A DNA stretch of 64,000 nucleotides, taken from the NCBI GenBank assembly GCA_963795795.1, contig CAWCJS010000004.1, positions 1 through 64,000 on the forward strand, given 5' to 3'. Shown here in pieces: positions 52,449 to 61,320 of this stretch. The notes beneath the pieces are model-generated. The model did no database searches and had not been told where the DNA came from. It worked only from the letters and a program-made list of their open reading frames with translations. The first letter of the stretch is position 1; each line of letters opens with the position of its first letter. The stretch comes from Palsa-504 sp963795795. GTDB taxonomy: Bacteria > Actinomycetota > Actinomycetes > Streptosporangiales > Streptosporangiaceae. The translations under genes were made by a program, and so were the position numbers.

Positions 52449-54154
52449 GCGGACCTTCGGTCGGGATAGAGGGCGGATGCTGTCGCTGATGGGGAGGCAG
52501 CGGCCACCGCCGCGCGCTGGTCGCGGGGACTGGCGGGCGACACGGTCACGTCGACCAGCAGCGGCTCGGACCGGGTGGCCAGCGTCGGGATCGCCTCGTC
52601 GAGCACGCGGGCCAGCTCATCGCAGGTCTGTACCCGCACCGACGGGCAGCCGAACGACCTGGCCAACTGCCCGATGTTGACGTCGCTGAACGACGGCCAC
52701 GGCGGCTGCCCCCCGGCCGCGGCGGCCAGCGTGTCCATGATCGCGTAACCGCCGTTGGACAGCACCACGTACAGCACCCCGGCCCGGTAGCGCTGTGCTG
52801 ACCACAGGCTCTGGCACGCGTACAGCGACGAGCCATCGCCGATCACGGCGACCACCGGCCGTTCCGGACAGGCCAGCTTGAGGCCCATGGCGGCCGGCAT
52901 GGCGAAGCCCAGGCCGCCCATGGCCGCGCTCAGGAACCCCAGCGGCGCGCGGGTGGGCACCATGTCCTGCAGTTGCGGCCGGCTGGACGGCGTTTCTTCG
53001 ACCAGAACGGCGTTAGCCGGGAGCCTCGCGCTGAGCGCGGCGAACACGTCCTCGGCGCGCAGCGGTTGGCCCGGCCGCCCGGGGCCGCCCGGTAGGGACC
53101 CGTGCTCCTGGTGCCCGTTTGCCGACGGCCTGACGACGGCCGGCTGGTCGGGGCGCACCCCCGCGCGCCGGGCGACCAGGCGGGTCAGCAGCTCGCAGAA
53201 GCCGGTCAGCGGGGTCAGCACGGCGAGGTCGGCGACGCTGCGAGAGGCCTCCGCCAGGTCGTCGGTGACGACCACGACCTTAGTATCAGCCGCGAACAGC
53301 GGGCCGGGTTCGTACCCGTACTGTCGCAGCGCGGCGGCCCCGGCGACCAGAACCAGGTCATGGGGGCTCAGGGCGTCCCGGAGGGCCGCCCGGCCGGCCT
53401 GCAGGTACCCGGCGAAGCGCCCGGAATCCTGAGGGAAGCCGGCCCGCGCTCCGAACGCCTCCTGCCAGACCGGGCAGCGGAGGACTTCGGCGAGCTCAGC
53501 CAGCGCGGCCCAGATCCGCGGGTGATCGGCGCCGGCGCCGACCACGATGGCCGGGGCGCGCGCGGCCAGCAGCCGCCGGGCTACTTCCGAGCAGAGCCGG
53601 CGGTCGACGCCGGCCCCGATCTCCAGCTGCAACGGCGCCGGCTCCCGCACCGACTCCTCGTAGGGCTCCATCCAGTCGTCCATCGGCACGATGACGACCG
53701 CGGGGCCTCGCTCGGCCACGGCGTGGTGCCGGGCCTGGCTGATCAGCGCGGGCACGTCGGCCGCGCGGGCCGGGGTCGCGGTCCACACCGGGTAGCGGCC
53801 GGCCAGCCCTTCCAGCTCGCCGGTCAGGAACGGCTCGTAGGCGAGGTGCCGACGGTCCTGCTGGCCGACGACGATGACCACGGGGGCGCGGTTCACCCGG
53901 GCGGTGGCGATCGCCCCGACCGCGTTGCCCAGGCCGGCCGTGGTGTGCAGGAGCGCGAGCGCCGGCCGCTGCTTGCCGAGCGACCAGCCGGTGGCGGCGC
54001 CGACGGCGGACGCCTCGTGCAGGCAGAGCACGAACTCGATGTCCGCAGGAAACTCCGCGAGCAGCGGGATCTCGGTTGACCCCGGGTTGGAGAACATGGT
54101 GGTCATGCCGTGACGGCGCAGCACATCGAAAAACCCGTCGCGAACGGTAGTCAT
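52445..54154 (-). CDS. ThDP-dependent decarboxylase, benzoylformate-decarboxylase-like
   Basis: 569 residues from ATG 54154. Catalytic Glu in FVLCLHEASAVGAATGW, substrate region FSNPGSTEIPLLAEFP (compare GSNELPFL of MdlC), ThDP/Mg motif VVAVIGDGSSLYACQSLWSA ending in NGGY. Overall layout follows benzoylformate decarboxylase, which gives benzaldehyde plus CO2 from phenylglyoxylate. A 2-oxo acid is the expected substrate, but a different one cannot be excluded. First gene of the operon; divergent from IclR. Confidence 0.84.
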   Translation of the reverse strand: MTTVRDGFFDVLRRHGMTTMFSNPGSTEIPLLAEFPADIEFVLCLHEASAVGAATGWSLGKQRPALALLHTTAGLGNAVGAIATARVNRAPVVIVVGQQDRRHLAYEPFLTGELEGLAGRYPVWTATPARAADVPALISQARHHAVAERGPAVVIVPMDDWMEPYEESVREPAPLQLEIGAGVDRRLCSEVARRLLAARAPAIVVGAGADHPRIWAALAELAEVLRCPVWQEAFGARAGFPQDSGRFAGYLQAGRAALRDALSPHDLVLVAGAAALRQYGYEPGPLFAADTKVVVVTDDLAEASRSVADLAVLTPLTGFCELLTRLVARRAGVRPDQPAVVRPSANGHQEHGSLPGGPGRPGQPLRAEDVFAALSARLPANAVLVEETPSSRPQLQDMVPTRAPLGFLSAAMGGLGFAMPAAMGLKLACPERPVVAVIGDGSSLYACQSLWSAQRYRAGVLYVVLSNGGYAIMDTLAAAAGGQPPWPSFSDVNIGQLARSFGCPSVRVQTCDELARVLDEAIPTLATRSEPLLVDVTVSPASPRDQRAAVAAASPSATASALYPDRRSA

Positions 54155-54166
54155 ACCAGGCACCGC

Positions 54167-54182
54167 CTGTGGGTTGCCACAG
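54167..54182. promoter_or_regulatory. Inverted repeat, candidate IclR operator
   Basis: CTGTGG-GTTG-CCACAG, perfect 6-bp arms around four bases, in the 55-bp gap between the divergent decarboxylase and IclR genes. IclR regulators often bind such short palindromes beside their own gene. Proposed from position and symmetry. Confidence 0.45.
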
Positions 54183-54209
54183 ATCCAAACACCCAATACA
54201 GTCGCGTGT

Positions 54210-54977
54210 ATGCGCGATCCCGCGGCGGACCAGGACGCCAGGTCGGTCCTGCGCCGCGGGCTGATGGTCCTGGAATGCTTCGCCGAAGGCTCGACCGAGA
54301 AGACCGTGGCGGAAGTGTGCGCGCGTACCGGACTGCCGCCGGCCACGGTCCACCGGCTACTGGCCGTGCTCGTCGACTGGGGCGGCGTGGAGAAGGTCTC
54401 GCGCGGCCGGTACCGGCTCGCCGTGCGGCTGTGGCGGCTGGGCGCGCGGGTGCCCGGGGCCAGGATGCTGCGGGACGTGGCCCTGCCGTATCTGGAGGAC
54501 CTGTACGAGGCGACGCACGGCGTCGTCCACCTCGCGGTCGCCGACGGGACCGACACGCTGTACATCGAGAAGATCTCGGGTCGGCGCGCGCCGCGCGTTT
54601 CGTCCAGCGTGGGCGGGCGCCTGCCGCTGCACGCCTGCGGCCCGGGCAAGGTGCTCGTGGCGTTCGGTCCGCCGGACGTGCTCGACCGCGTGCTCGCGGC
54701 GGGCCTGAGGCCGCGGACCCCGCGGACGATCACCGACGAGGCGGCCTTCCGGCGAGCGGTGGCCGAGATCCGCAGGACCGGGTTCGCGGTGTCCCGGGAA
54801 GAGAGTTCACTCGGCACCGCATCGGTGGCCGCGCCCGTCTTCGCCGAGCGCACCGCCGTCGCCAGTGTCTCCGTGGTGACCACGCCGGACCGCTTGCGGG
54901 TCCCGGTGCTCGCGCCGCTGGTCACCACCGTCGCCCGAAGCATTACCCGGGCGCTGTCTAGCGTCCAGGATCGGTAA
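54210..54977 (+). CDS. IclR-family transcriptional regulator
   Basis: 255 residues from ATG 54210. N-terminal winged helix (EKTVAEVCARTGLPPATVHR, then LLAVLVDWGGVEKV) and C-terminal effector domain (THGVVHLAVADGTDTLYIEK, LPLHACGPGKVLVAF, REESSLGTASVAAPVF). IclR proteins commonly control aromatic-acid catabolism. Divergent to the decarboxylase operon, which is its likely target; the effector may be the pathway substrate. Confidence 0.92.
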   Translation: MRDPAADQDARSVLRRGLMVLECFAEGSTEKTVAEVCARTGLPPATVHRLLAVLVDWGGVEKVSRGRYRLAVRLWRLGARVPGARMLRDVALPYLEDLYEATHGVVHLAVADGTDTLYIEKISGRRAPRVSSSVGGRLPLHACGPGKVLVAFGPPDVLDRVLAAGLRPRTPRTITDEAAFRRAVAEIRRTGFAVSREESSLGTASVAAPVFAERTAVASVSVVTTPDRLRVPVLAPLVTTVARSITRALSSVQDR

Positions 54978-55119
54978 ACGGTGGCGGCCGAACCGGGGGC
55001 AGCCGTACCAGGGCGGGCGCCCCGGCTGATCCTCGCAGGATGCGGCGGCATGGCTCAGACCGGTTCCAGGCCGACGATGATCCCGGCGCGGGCGGTCTTT
55101 CCCGTCAGGCCTCGCATGT

Positions 55120-55986
55120 CTAGGCCACCAGCGCGACCGGGTTGATCGGGGAGCCGGTGCCCCCCTTGATCCGCAGCGGCAGCGCGACGAACAGGAACTC
55201 GCGCGCGTCCTGCTGGCTCAGCTCGCGGAGATCGAGCATCTCGAAGATGAAGACGCCCGCTTTGGGGATCAGCTCGGCGTGGACCTGCATCGGCTCCGCG
55301 CCGGGGGCCGCCTCGTACGGCATGGTGTCCGAGCCGGTGGCGACGACGCCCGCCCGCACGAGCTCGCGCGCCGTGTCCGGGTCCGGTCCCGGGATCGGCA
55401 TCCGCAAGTACTCGTCGGGATCCCGGTACACCAGGTCGTAGCCCATCCGGAACAGGACCACATCGCCAGCGCCGAACGTGACGTCCTGACTGGCGGCGCA
55501 GGCCGCCATGGCGGCCGGCGTGATGACGTAGTCGCCGCCGACCCGGTCGACGGCGAGGTAGCGGGCGAAGTCCAGCAGCACGCCCCGAGCTACGATGGGG
55601 CGGAAGTTCTCCGCCTGGCCGTTCATCACGACGCCGTGAAAGTAGTCCTCGACACCCGGGTCGGACGTCTTGGTCCCGTCGAACAGCAGGCCATGGTACG
55701 AGACGTGGGCGAGGCTGTCCATGTGCGTTCCGGTATGGCAGCCGAGCGAGATCATGTCGCTGACGCCGCGGATGTCGGGTGACTGCCCGGGGACCGAGCC
55801 GATCGACTCGCCGAAGCCATTGGTCAGCGCGTGGCTGTACGGCGGCGCGGTGCCGTTACGGGTCTGGCCCGGCTGGAGCACGTGGCCCAATTGGACGATG
55901 CGTGCGGAGGCCGCCGCGGCGATGAGCGCGGCGAGCCCGGGCGGGCCGGAGGGCGTTGGTGGCGGTGGTGGCGGTGGTGCGGTCAC
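55120..55986 (-). CDS. Cyclase-family (kynurenine-formamidase-like) metal hydrolase
   Basis: 288 residues. Metal-binding motif LGCHTGTHMDSLAHV, as in the HxGTHxD motif of the cyclase family. The N-terminus is a polyproline run (TAPPPPPPPTPSGPPG) of unknown purpose. Likely hydrolyses an amide or lactone of the transported compound. The start overlaps the stop of the LivF-like gene, so it is translated with the transporter. Confidence 0.86.
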   Translation of the reverse strand: MTAPPPPPPPTPSGPPGLAALIAAAASARIVQLGHVLQPGQTRNGTAPPYSHALTNGFGESIGSVPGQSPDIRGVSDMISLGCHTGTHMDSLAHVSYHGLLFDGTKTSDPGVEDYFHGVVMNGQAENFRPIVARGVLLDFARYLAVDRVGGDYVITPAAMAACAASQDVTFGAGDVVLFRMGYDLVYRDPDEYLRMPIPGPDPDTARELVRAGVVATGSDTMPYEAAPGAEPMQVHAELIPKAGVFIFEMLDLRELSQQDAREFLFVALPLRIKGGTGSPINPVALVA

Positions 55987-56771
55987 GAGGAGACTCCATT
56001 CTTGCCCGCCAGCGGCGTGATGCCGTTCGGGATAGCGTTCGCCGAGCTGCCGTCGTGACCGCGGTGAGCGTCGTGGCCGCCGGCGAAATACGCGTGCCTG
56101 ACGTCATCGGGACGGGCGAGCAGGTCCTGGCAAGGCCCCTCCAGGACGATGCTCCCGACGCTCAGGACGTACGCGTGGGCGCCGATGCTGAGCGCCAGGG
56201 CGGCGAACTGCTCGACCAGCAGCACCGCGATCCCGCTGCGCGCGGCTTCCTCGACGAAGGGGATCATGCGTTTCACGATGACCGGGGCGAGTCCCTGGGA
56301 CATCTCGTCGATCAGGAGCACCCGGGGCTGGCTGACGATCGCCCGCGCCAGGACGAGCATCTGCTGTTCGCCGCCGGACAGCATCTGAGCCGTGACCTGC
56401 TTGCGCGCCTGCAGCTCGGGGAACAGCTCGTAGGCACGAGCGGTATTCCGCGCGCCGCGGGAGGCGACGGCCAGGTTCTCCTGGACGGTCAGCCCGGCGA
56501 ACACGGTACGTCCCTGCTCGACATAGGCCAGGCCGCGTGCGGCCCGGCGGTCGCGGGCCAGGCGCTGGACCTCGTGGCCGTCGAGCGTGATGGCGCCGTG
56601 CTCCACGGGGATCACGCCCGCGACTCCGTCCATGAGCGTCGTCTTGCCCGCGCCGTTGGCCCCGAGCAGGACGGTGACCTGTCCCTCCGGACACGTCAGG
56701 CTCACGTCGCGGACGATGGGCAGCTCGCCACGCTTGATCGTGACGGCGTCGATGACGAGTTCAGCGCCCAT
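55983..56771 (-). CDS. ABC transporter ATP-binding protein, LivF-like
   Basis: 262 residues. Walker A LLGANGAGKTTLMDG, signature MLSGGEQQMLVLARAI and Walker B RVLLIDEMSQGLAPVI. LivF-type ATPase of branched-chain/aromatic acid importers. The last 30 residues are rich in His/Gly and Ala/Asn (GGHDAHRGHDG), a variable tail. It overlaps the upstream fused subunit by 11 bp. Confidence 0.92.
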   Translation of the reverse strand: MGAELVIDAVTIKRGELPIVRDVSLTCPEGQVTVLLGANGAGKTTLMDGVAGVIPVEHGAITLDGHEVQRLARDRRAARGLAYVEQGRTVFAGLTVQENLAVASRGARNTARAYELFPELQARKQVTAQMLSGGEQQMLVLARAIVSQPRVLLIDEMSQGLAPVIVKRMIPFVEEAARSGIAVLLVEQFAALALSIGAHAYVLSVGSIVLEGPCQDLLARPDDVRHAYFAGGHDAHRGHDGSSANAIPNGITPLAGKNGVSS

Positions 56772-58608
56772 GGGGCTCTCCTGCCTGGCTCGCGGGGACG
56801 TCGGCCGAGGTATCCCGGCCCGAGTACTCCTCGACGGCCACCTCCTCGAGCACCGTCTCGGCGGCCACGTCGTCGCCCAGGTACGCGGCCGTGACGTCTG
56901 GGCGCGCGAGGACCTCGGCCGTGGCGCCGGCGGCGATGACCTTGCCGAAGTCCAGCACCACCAGCGACGTGCAGACCAGCCGCACGAGTTCCATGTCGTG
57001 CTCGATCACGAGCAAGCCGCAGCCGAAGCGCTCCGGGATCTCGGCGAGCCGCGCCGCCAGGTCGATCGACTCCTCGGCGGACAGGCCGGCCGCCGGCTCG
57101 TCGATCAGGACCGCCTTAGGACGCCCGGTCAGGCACGCGCCGATCATCAGCAGGCGGCGAAGCCGCACGTCCAGGCTGTGCAGCGGGGTGGAGGTGTCTC
57201 GGCAGCCGACGAATTCGATGATCTCGCGGATCTGCTTGGCGGTGGTCCCCGGAGCGGCGCCGAGGCGGAGGTATTCCTCGGCGGTCAGCTCCCCGATCGT
57301 CCGGTCTTGCTGGAACGTGCGTCGCACGATGCGGGCGCGCTTGAAGGCCGGGAGGGCGTCGATCTGGGCCCCGTCGACCCGCACGACGCCGGAGTAGGCG
57401 GCCAGGAAGCCTGTCGTCGCGTCGACCAGTGTCGATTTCCCGGCACCGTTGGGTCCGACCAGTCCGACCACCTCGCCGTACGGGACGGTGAGGGACACGT
57501 CGTCCAGGGCCCGGACGGCGCCGAAGTTCACGGTCAGGTTGCTGATCTCCAGCGCGAGTGGCCGGTCCGAGCCGTCGGCCAGTCGGCTGGTCGCACCTTT
57601 GAAGACCACCGGGCTGAACGGCCGGAGCTCGAGCGGCTCGTCAGTGGCCGCGCGTCGCGACGACAGCTTCGCGACCTGCCGCCGGATCATGACGGAGAAG
57701 GCCGCTTCCGGCTTGCCCAGCACCGTGATCGCGCCGATCGCGAAGAGCGCGGTGCCCAAGTCGGGGGTGAGCCCCCACTGCTGGAGCAGCGCCGACGATA
57801 TGGCGCTGAACAAGCCCAGGGCGAGGGCGCCTTCCCAGTACCCGGCGCCCATCATGACGGCCAGCGCGAACAGGGTGAGGACGACGACCGGGTCGAAGTT
57901 AGACGGATCCGCCGACCCGAAGCCGGCGACCAGCAGTCCCCCGGCCCAGGCGGCGAGGAAGCCGGCCACGGCGAAGGCGGTCAGTTTCGCCCGCGTGACG
58001 CTTATCCCCATGGCGGCGGCGGCGCGCTCACTGCGGGCGATGGCCAGCCAGGACAGCCCCCAGCGGGACCGCCGCAGCACGATCGTCAGGCCGGCCAGCA
58101 GCGTGAAGCTCAGCCAGCAGAGCAGGTACAGGCCCATGTAGCCGGCGAGGTCAAAGGTCGGCGACTTCACGTAGGCCGACTGCTGGCTGCCGGCGACCTG
58201 CCCGGCCTGCGCCACCGTGTAGATCACGATGACCACGCCGAGCGTGACGATGGCGAGGTTGACCCGGCGCAACCGGAGCGCGGGCATCCCGGCGGCCAGT
58301 CCGATCGGGATGCCGATGATCGCGCCGATGATCAGGGACCAGGGCAGCGGGACCCAGCCTTGCTCCCCAGTTAGGTAGGCCACCGACCATGCGCCGATGG
58401 CCCCGATGGCGGGCTGGCACAGCGACAGCATCCCGGCCTGTCCGTAGACGAGCCCGATGCTCAAGCCGAAGATCGCCTCGGCGGCGCCGACGGCTCCCAC
58501 GTATTGCCAGTACGGGCTCAGGGCGAACCCGACCACGAGGATGACGACCGCCACGACCAGCAGGGCCGACAGCGGCGTCCCCCTAACGCGCTTCAGACCA
58601 AACATCAC
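56761..58608 (-). CDS. Fused LivM permease and LivG ATPase
   Basis: 615 residues. Residues 1 to about 310 carry nine to ten membrane helices in the LivM pattern (IFGLSIGLVYGQAGMLSLCQ). From about 345 an ATPase follows: Walker A LVGPNGAGKSTLVDA, LivG-type region, Walker B KAVLIDEPAAGLSAEE. A single chain thus supplies membrane domain and one motor. A linker of about 35 residues joins them. It overlaps livH-like by 26 bp. Confidence 0.92.
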   Translation of the reverse strand: MMFGLKRVRGTPLSALLVVAVVILVVGFALSPYWQYVGAVGAAEAIFGLSIGLVYGQAGMLSLCQPAIGAIGAWSVAYLTGEQGWVPLPWSLIIGAIIGIPIGLAAGMPALRLRRVNLAIVTLGVVIVIYTVAQAGQVAGSQQSAYVKSPTFDLAGYMGLYLLCWLSFTLLAGLTIVLRRSRWGLSWLAIARSERAAAAMGISVTRAKLTAFAVAGFLAAWAGGLLVAGFGSADPSNFDPVVVLTLFALAVMMGAGYWEGALALGLFSAISSALLQQWGLTPDLGTALFAIGAITVLGKPEAAFSVMIRRQVAKLSSRRAATDEPLELRPFSPVVFKGATSRLADGSDRPLALEISNLTVNFGAVRALDDVSLTVPYGEVVGLVGPNGAGKSTLVDATTGFLAAYSGVVRVDGAQIDALPAFKRARIVRRTFQQDRTIGELTAEEYLRLGAAPGTTAKQIREIIEFVGCRDTSTPLHSLDVRLRRLLMIGACLTGRPKAVLIDEPAAGLSAEESIDLAARLAEIPERFGCGLLVIEHDMELVRLVCTSLVVLDFGKVIAAGATAEVLARPDVTAAYLGDDVAAETVLEEVAVEEYSGRDTSADVPASQAGEPHGR

Positions 58609-59440
58609 TGCGCCTCCACCAGACCATGACGAGCACGATCACCACGAACGGGACGGCATCGGTGTACCGCCCGATGCCCGACGGCTGAACGATCGACTGC
58701 AGCATGCCGATGAGGACACCACCGACCGCGGCGACGATCATGTTGCGCATGAGCCCGAGCAACGCGGCGCCGAGCGCGAAGATCACGAGATACGCCAGGG
58801 GCGGAAACGATGTGGTGCTCGTGGGCAGCACCACCATGACCGCGATCGTGGCGATGGCACTGGCGAAGCCCCAGACCGCCACGGTCAGCGTGCGCACCCT
58901 GATGCCGAGCAGCCCGGCGGTGATCGGGCGTTCGGACATCGCGCGCAGTTGCGCTCCCAGGTGCGTCCCGCGCAGGAAGACCTGGACACCGACGGCCAGC
59001 AGGACCGCGGCCACGACCTCGACCAGGCTTCCGATGGGTACGCCGGTCCCGAATATCTCGACGCTCGGGCCCGAGAACAGATTGGGGAAGTTGTACGTAG
59101 CGCCGTTCAGGATCCGGTCGCCCACCGCGATGATGCCGACCGTGACGGCGATCGTCACCGTGGTGCGCAGCTCGACGCTCGCCTCGAGGAAGTAGCGGAC
59201 CATCAGCAGGCCCAGGATCACCCCGATCAGCGCGCCGCACAGCACGGCCACCACCGTGGACGGCCCGGGCCCCAGCCCGAACCATCGCACGCAGAGCAGG
59301 CTCATGCAGGCGGCGAGGGCCCCCATGGCGCCAAGGGCCAGGTTGACCACGCCGAGCATCTGGTACATCAGCACGATGCACACGGCGAGCGCGGCGTAGA
59401 CTCCGCCGGACACCAGTCCGGCTAGCATTTCAGCGACCAT
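58583..59440 (-). CDS. ABC importer permease, LivH-like
   Basis: 285 residues, about eight helices. The start VAEMLAGLVSGGVYAALAVC and GVVNLALGAMGALAACMSLL are the LivH hallmarks. With the LivM-LivG fusion it forms the membrane pore of the importer. Confidence 0.92.
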   Translation of the reverse strand: MVAEMLAGLVSGGVYAALAVCIVLMYQMLGVVNLALGAMGALAACMSLLCVRWFGLGPGPSTVVAVLCGALIGVILGLLMVRYFLEASVELRTTVTIAVTVGIIAVGDRILNGATYNFPNLFSGPSVEIFGTGVPIGSLVEVVAAVLLAVGVQVFLRGTHLGAQLRAMSERPITAGLLGIRVRTLTVAVWGFASAIATIAVMVVLPTSTTSFPPLAYLVIFALGAALLGLMRNMIVAAVGGVLIGMLQSIVQPSGIGRYTDAVPFVVIVLVMVWWRRSDVWSEAR

Positions 59441-59473
59441 GGGGGCCTCTCTTCTACCTCGGTGCTGCGATCG

Positions 59474-60769
59474 TCACGAGCTGGCGGCCGGCAGCAGGCC
59501 GTGGACGACGTCGTAGTCGCCGTCGTTCTGGTTGGGTGCGACCACCCACGTGCCGTTTTCGATCAGCAGCATTTGCGATCCGCGGTTGCCGGGGTGGCTG
59601 CTGCCCGAGCCGAATTGCAGCGGGTTGGCCGCGAAACCTGACGAATACGGCGTCATGTTCTGCAGGGCCTCCAGGACGCCCTTGGCCGTGGTGATGTCGT
59701 ACTTCGACGCGCCGTCCTTCAGGGCCGCCACGAAGGTGGCCGCGCTGACCCAGCCGATCTCCGACCAGAAGTTGGCCGCGACGTTGTCCGCCTTGAACGT
59801 GTTGACCATCAGCTGTACCTGGGGGTTCGTGGAGTTGACGGCCGCGAGTTCAGCGCCGACGAACACGCCCTTGTCGTTGGGCCCGAGCGCGCCGGGGTCA
59901 CCGAGCGAGCCGAGGGTGCCGGGGACGGAGGTGTCGTATCCGCTGCCGAGGGTGATGAACGTCGCGTCCAGCCCGACGGCCTTCGCGGCCTTGACGAAGG
60001 CCACCATGTTCGGAGCCACCGTCGAGAGCTCGATGAGGTTACAGCCCAGGGCCTTGGCGTGGGCCACGGCCGGCGTCGGGTTCTGCGTGGCGTCGTTGGT
60101 GTAGGTGATCTCCTTGAACTCCGCGGCAACACCCGGGTTCTGCGATTCGAACCAGGTGCGCAGCTGGTTGTAATAGGGAATGGACGTCGGGTCGTTCTGC
60201 TCGATCTCGCAGACGGTGGTCGGCTTGAGGACGTTGAAGGTGTACTGCCACTGCACGACCTTGCCGTAGTAGGGCCCGGCGTTAACGGGATCCCAGTTCG
60301 GCTGGCTGAAGCACACCGGCTCGGTGCCGCCGCCGATCACGGCGATGCTGTTTGCGGTGTAGAAGCCTTGGTTGGTGTTGCAGTCGGCGAGGCTGGTGTT
60401 GCCTACCATCGCCACGACGTGATCCTGCAGGACGTACAGGCGAGCGAGTTCCGCCGCTTGCGACGCGGTGCCCTTGTCATCGCCGTACTGGAATTGGATC
60501 TGGTGGCCGTCGATGCCGCCTTGCGAGTTGATCAGCTTGAAGTAGGCCTGGGTACCCGGCACCACGTCGCCGAACGGGTAACCGCCGGAGATGGTCGTGA
60601 TCTGCGCGACCTTGATCGGCGCCTTGGACCCGCTCGAGGTCGTCGTGCCGCCGCTTGACGACGACGAAGACGCACAGGCGGCCGCGGAAAGGGAAATAGC
60701 CACAGCGGCTGCGATGGTCAGGGAGCGGCGCATGGTTCTGCTGATTCTTCGCCGGTCGAGTATGGACAT
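59474..60769 (-). CDS. ABC transporter substrate-binding lipoprotein, LivK-like
   Basis: 431 residues. ATG 60769 follows GGAGG. A signal peptide with lipobox-like LSAAAC (Cys about 32) is followed by a Ser/Gly/Thr-rich linker, then a type I periplasmic-binding fold (IKVAQITTISGGYPFGDVVP). It should be lipid-anchored outside the membrane, feeding the Liv permeases 33 bp downstream. The ligand is unknown; the surrounding enzymes suggest an aromatic or branched acid. Confidence 0.92.
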   Translation of the reverse strand: MSILDRRRISRTMRRSLTIAAAVAISLSAAACASSSSSSGGTTTSSGSKAPIKVAQITTISGGYPFGDVVPGTQAYFKLINSQGGIDGHQIQFQYGDDKGTASQAAELARLYVLQDHVVAMVGNTSLADCNTNQGFYTANSIAVIGGGTEPVCFSQPNWDPVNAGPYYGKVVQWQYTFNVLKPTTVCEIEQNDPTSIPYYNQLRTWFESQNPGVAAEFKEITYTNDATQNPTPAVAHAKALGCNLIELSTVAPNMVAFVKAAKAVGLDATFITLGSGYDTSVPGTLGSLGDPGALGPNDKGVFVGAELAAVNSTNPQVQLMVNTFKADNVAANFWSEIGWVSAATFVAALKDGASKYDITTAKGVLEALQNMTPYSSGFAANPLQFGSGSSHPGNRGSQMLLIENGTWVVAPNQNDGDYDVVHGLLPAASS

Positions 60770-60871
60770 GGGAACCTCCGGGTAATGCGTGCGCTATTGT
60801 GCGCGGGCCAAGGGTGTTGCAGGGATATTCGGGATACCTTTGTGAGGATTGCTTGTTCGAATTCGTCGGGT

Positions 60872-61318
60872 TTACCCGGCGAGATTCCATTGTCGGAAAA
60901 AGGCGTCGCGGCCTGCGGTGTCGCACAGCTCGACGCGTAGGCCGGCCGCCTGCAGGCGGTAGTAGGCCCAGTTGCCGCCCCAGGCCGAGGTGCCGCCTGC
61001 TTCGCGGTCCAGGCCCAGCGTCGTGAAATTGGCGCACTCCGCCTCGAAGGCGTCCGTCCAGTACGCGAGGTGATCCAGCCGGGGGCCATCGCCGGTGGGC
61101 CATTTACCGTCGGGATTGCCTTCGATGAGTTCCAGATAAGGCGCCCGCTGCGAAAAGGTGACGTGCACCACGCTGCGTCCGTCCGGGCGTTCCTGTACCG
61201 GCCGCCACGTCGCTCCGGTGGCAGAGGTCAGCTCGGCCATCGCCTGGCGCAGGTCGGTCACCACGATCCCGGTGTGCCAGAACGAGGCCGTGATGCCGGC
61301 TGGCTGCGCGCCGGTCAT
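60872..61318 (-). CDS. VOC-family (glyoxalase/dioxygenase-like) protein
   Basis: 148 residues. The start FWHTGIVVTDLRQAMAELTS and YLELIEGNPDGKW match VOC-domain proteins, with RLDHLAYWTDAFEAECANF giving the second half. His and Glu are placed as metal ligands. Probably modifies an intermediate in the pathway. It lies two bases after the ThDP enzyme gene. Confidence 0.8.
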   Translation of the reverse strand: MTGAQPAGITASFWHTGIVVTDLRQAMAELTSATGATWRPVQERPDGRSVVHVTFSQRAPYLELIEGNPDGKWPTGDGPRLDHLAYWTDAFEAECANFTTLGLDREAGGTSAWGGNWAYYRLQAAGLRVELCDTAGRDAFFRQWNLAG

Positions 61319-61320
61319 GG

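Noticed and set aside
54157..55051. N-terminal extension of the benzoylformate-decarboxylase-like gene
   Set aside because: It would overlap the whole IclR gene on the other strand. Family similarity begins at ATG 54154.
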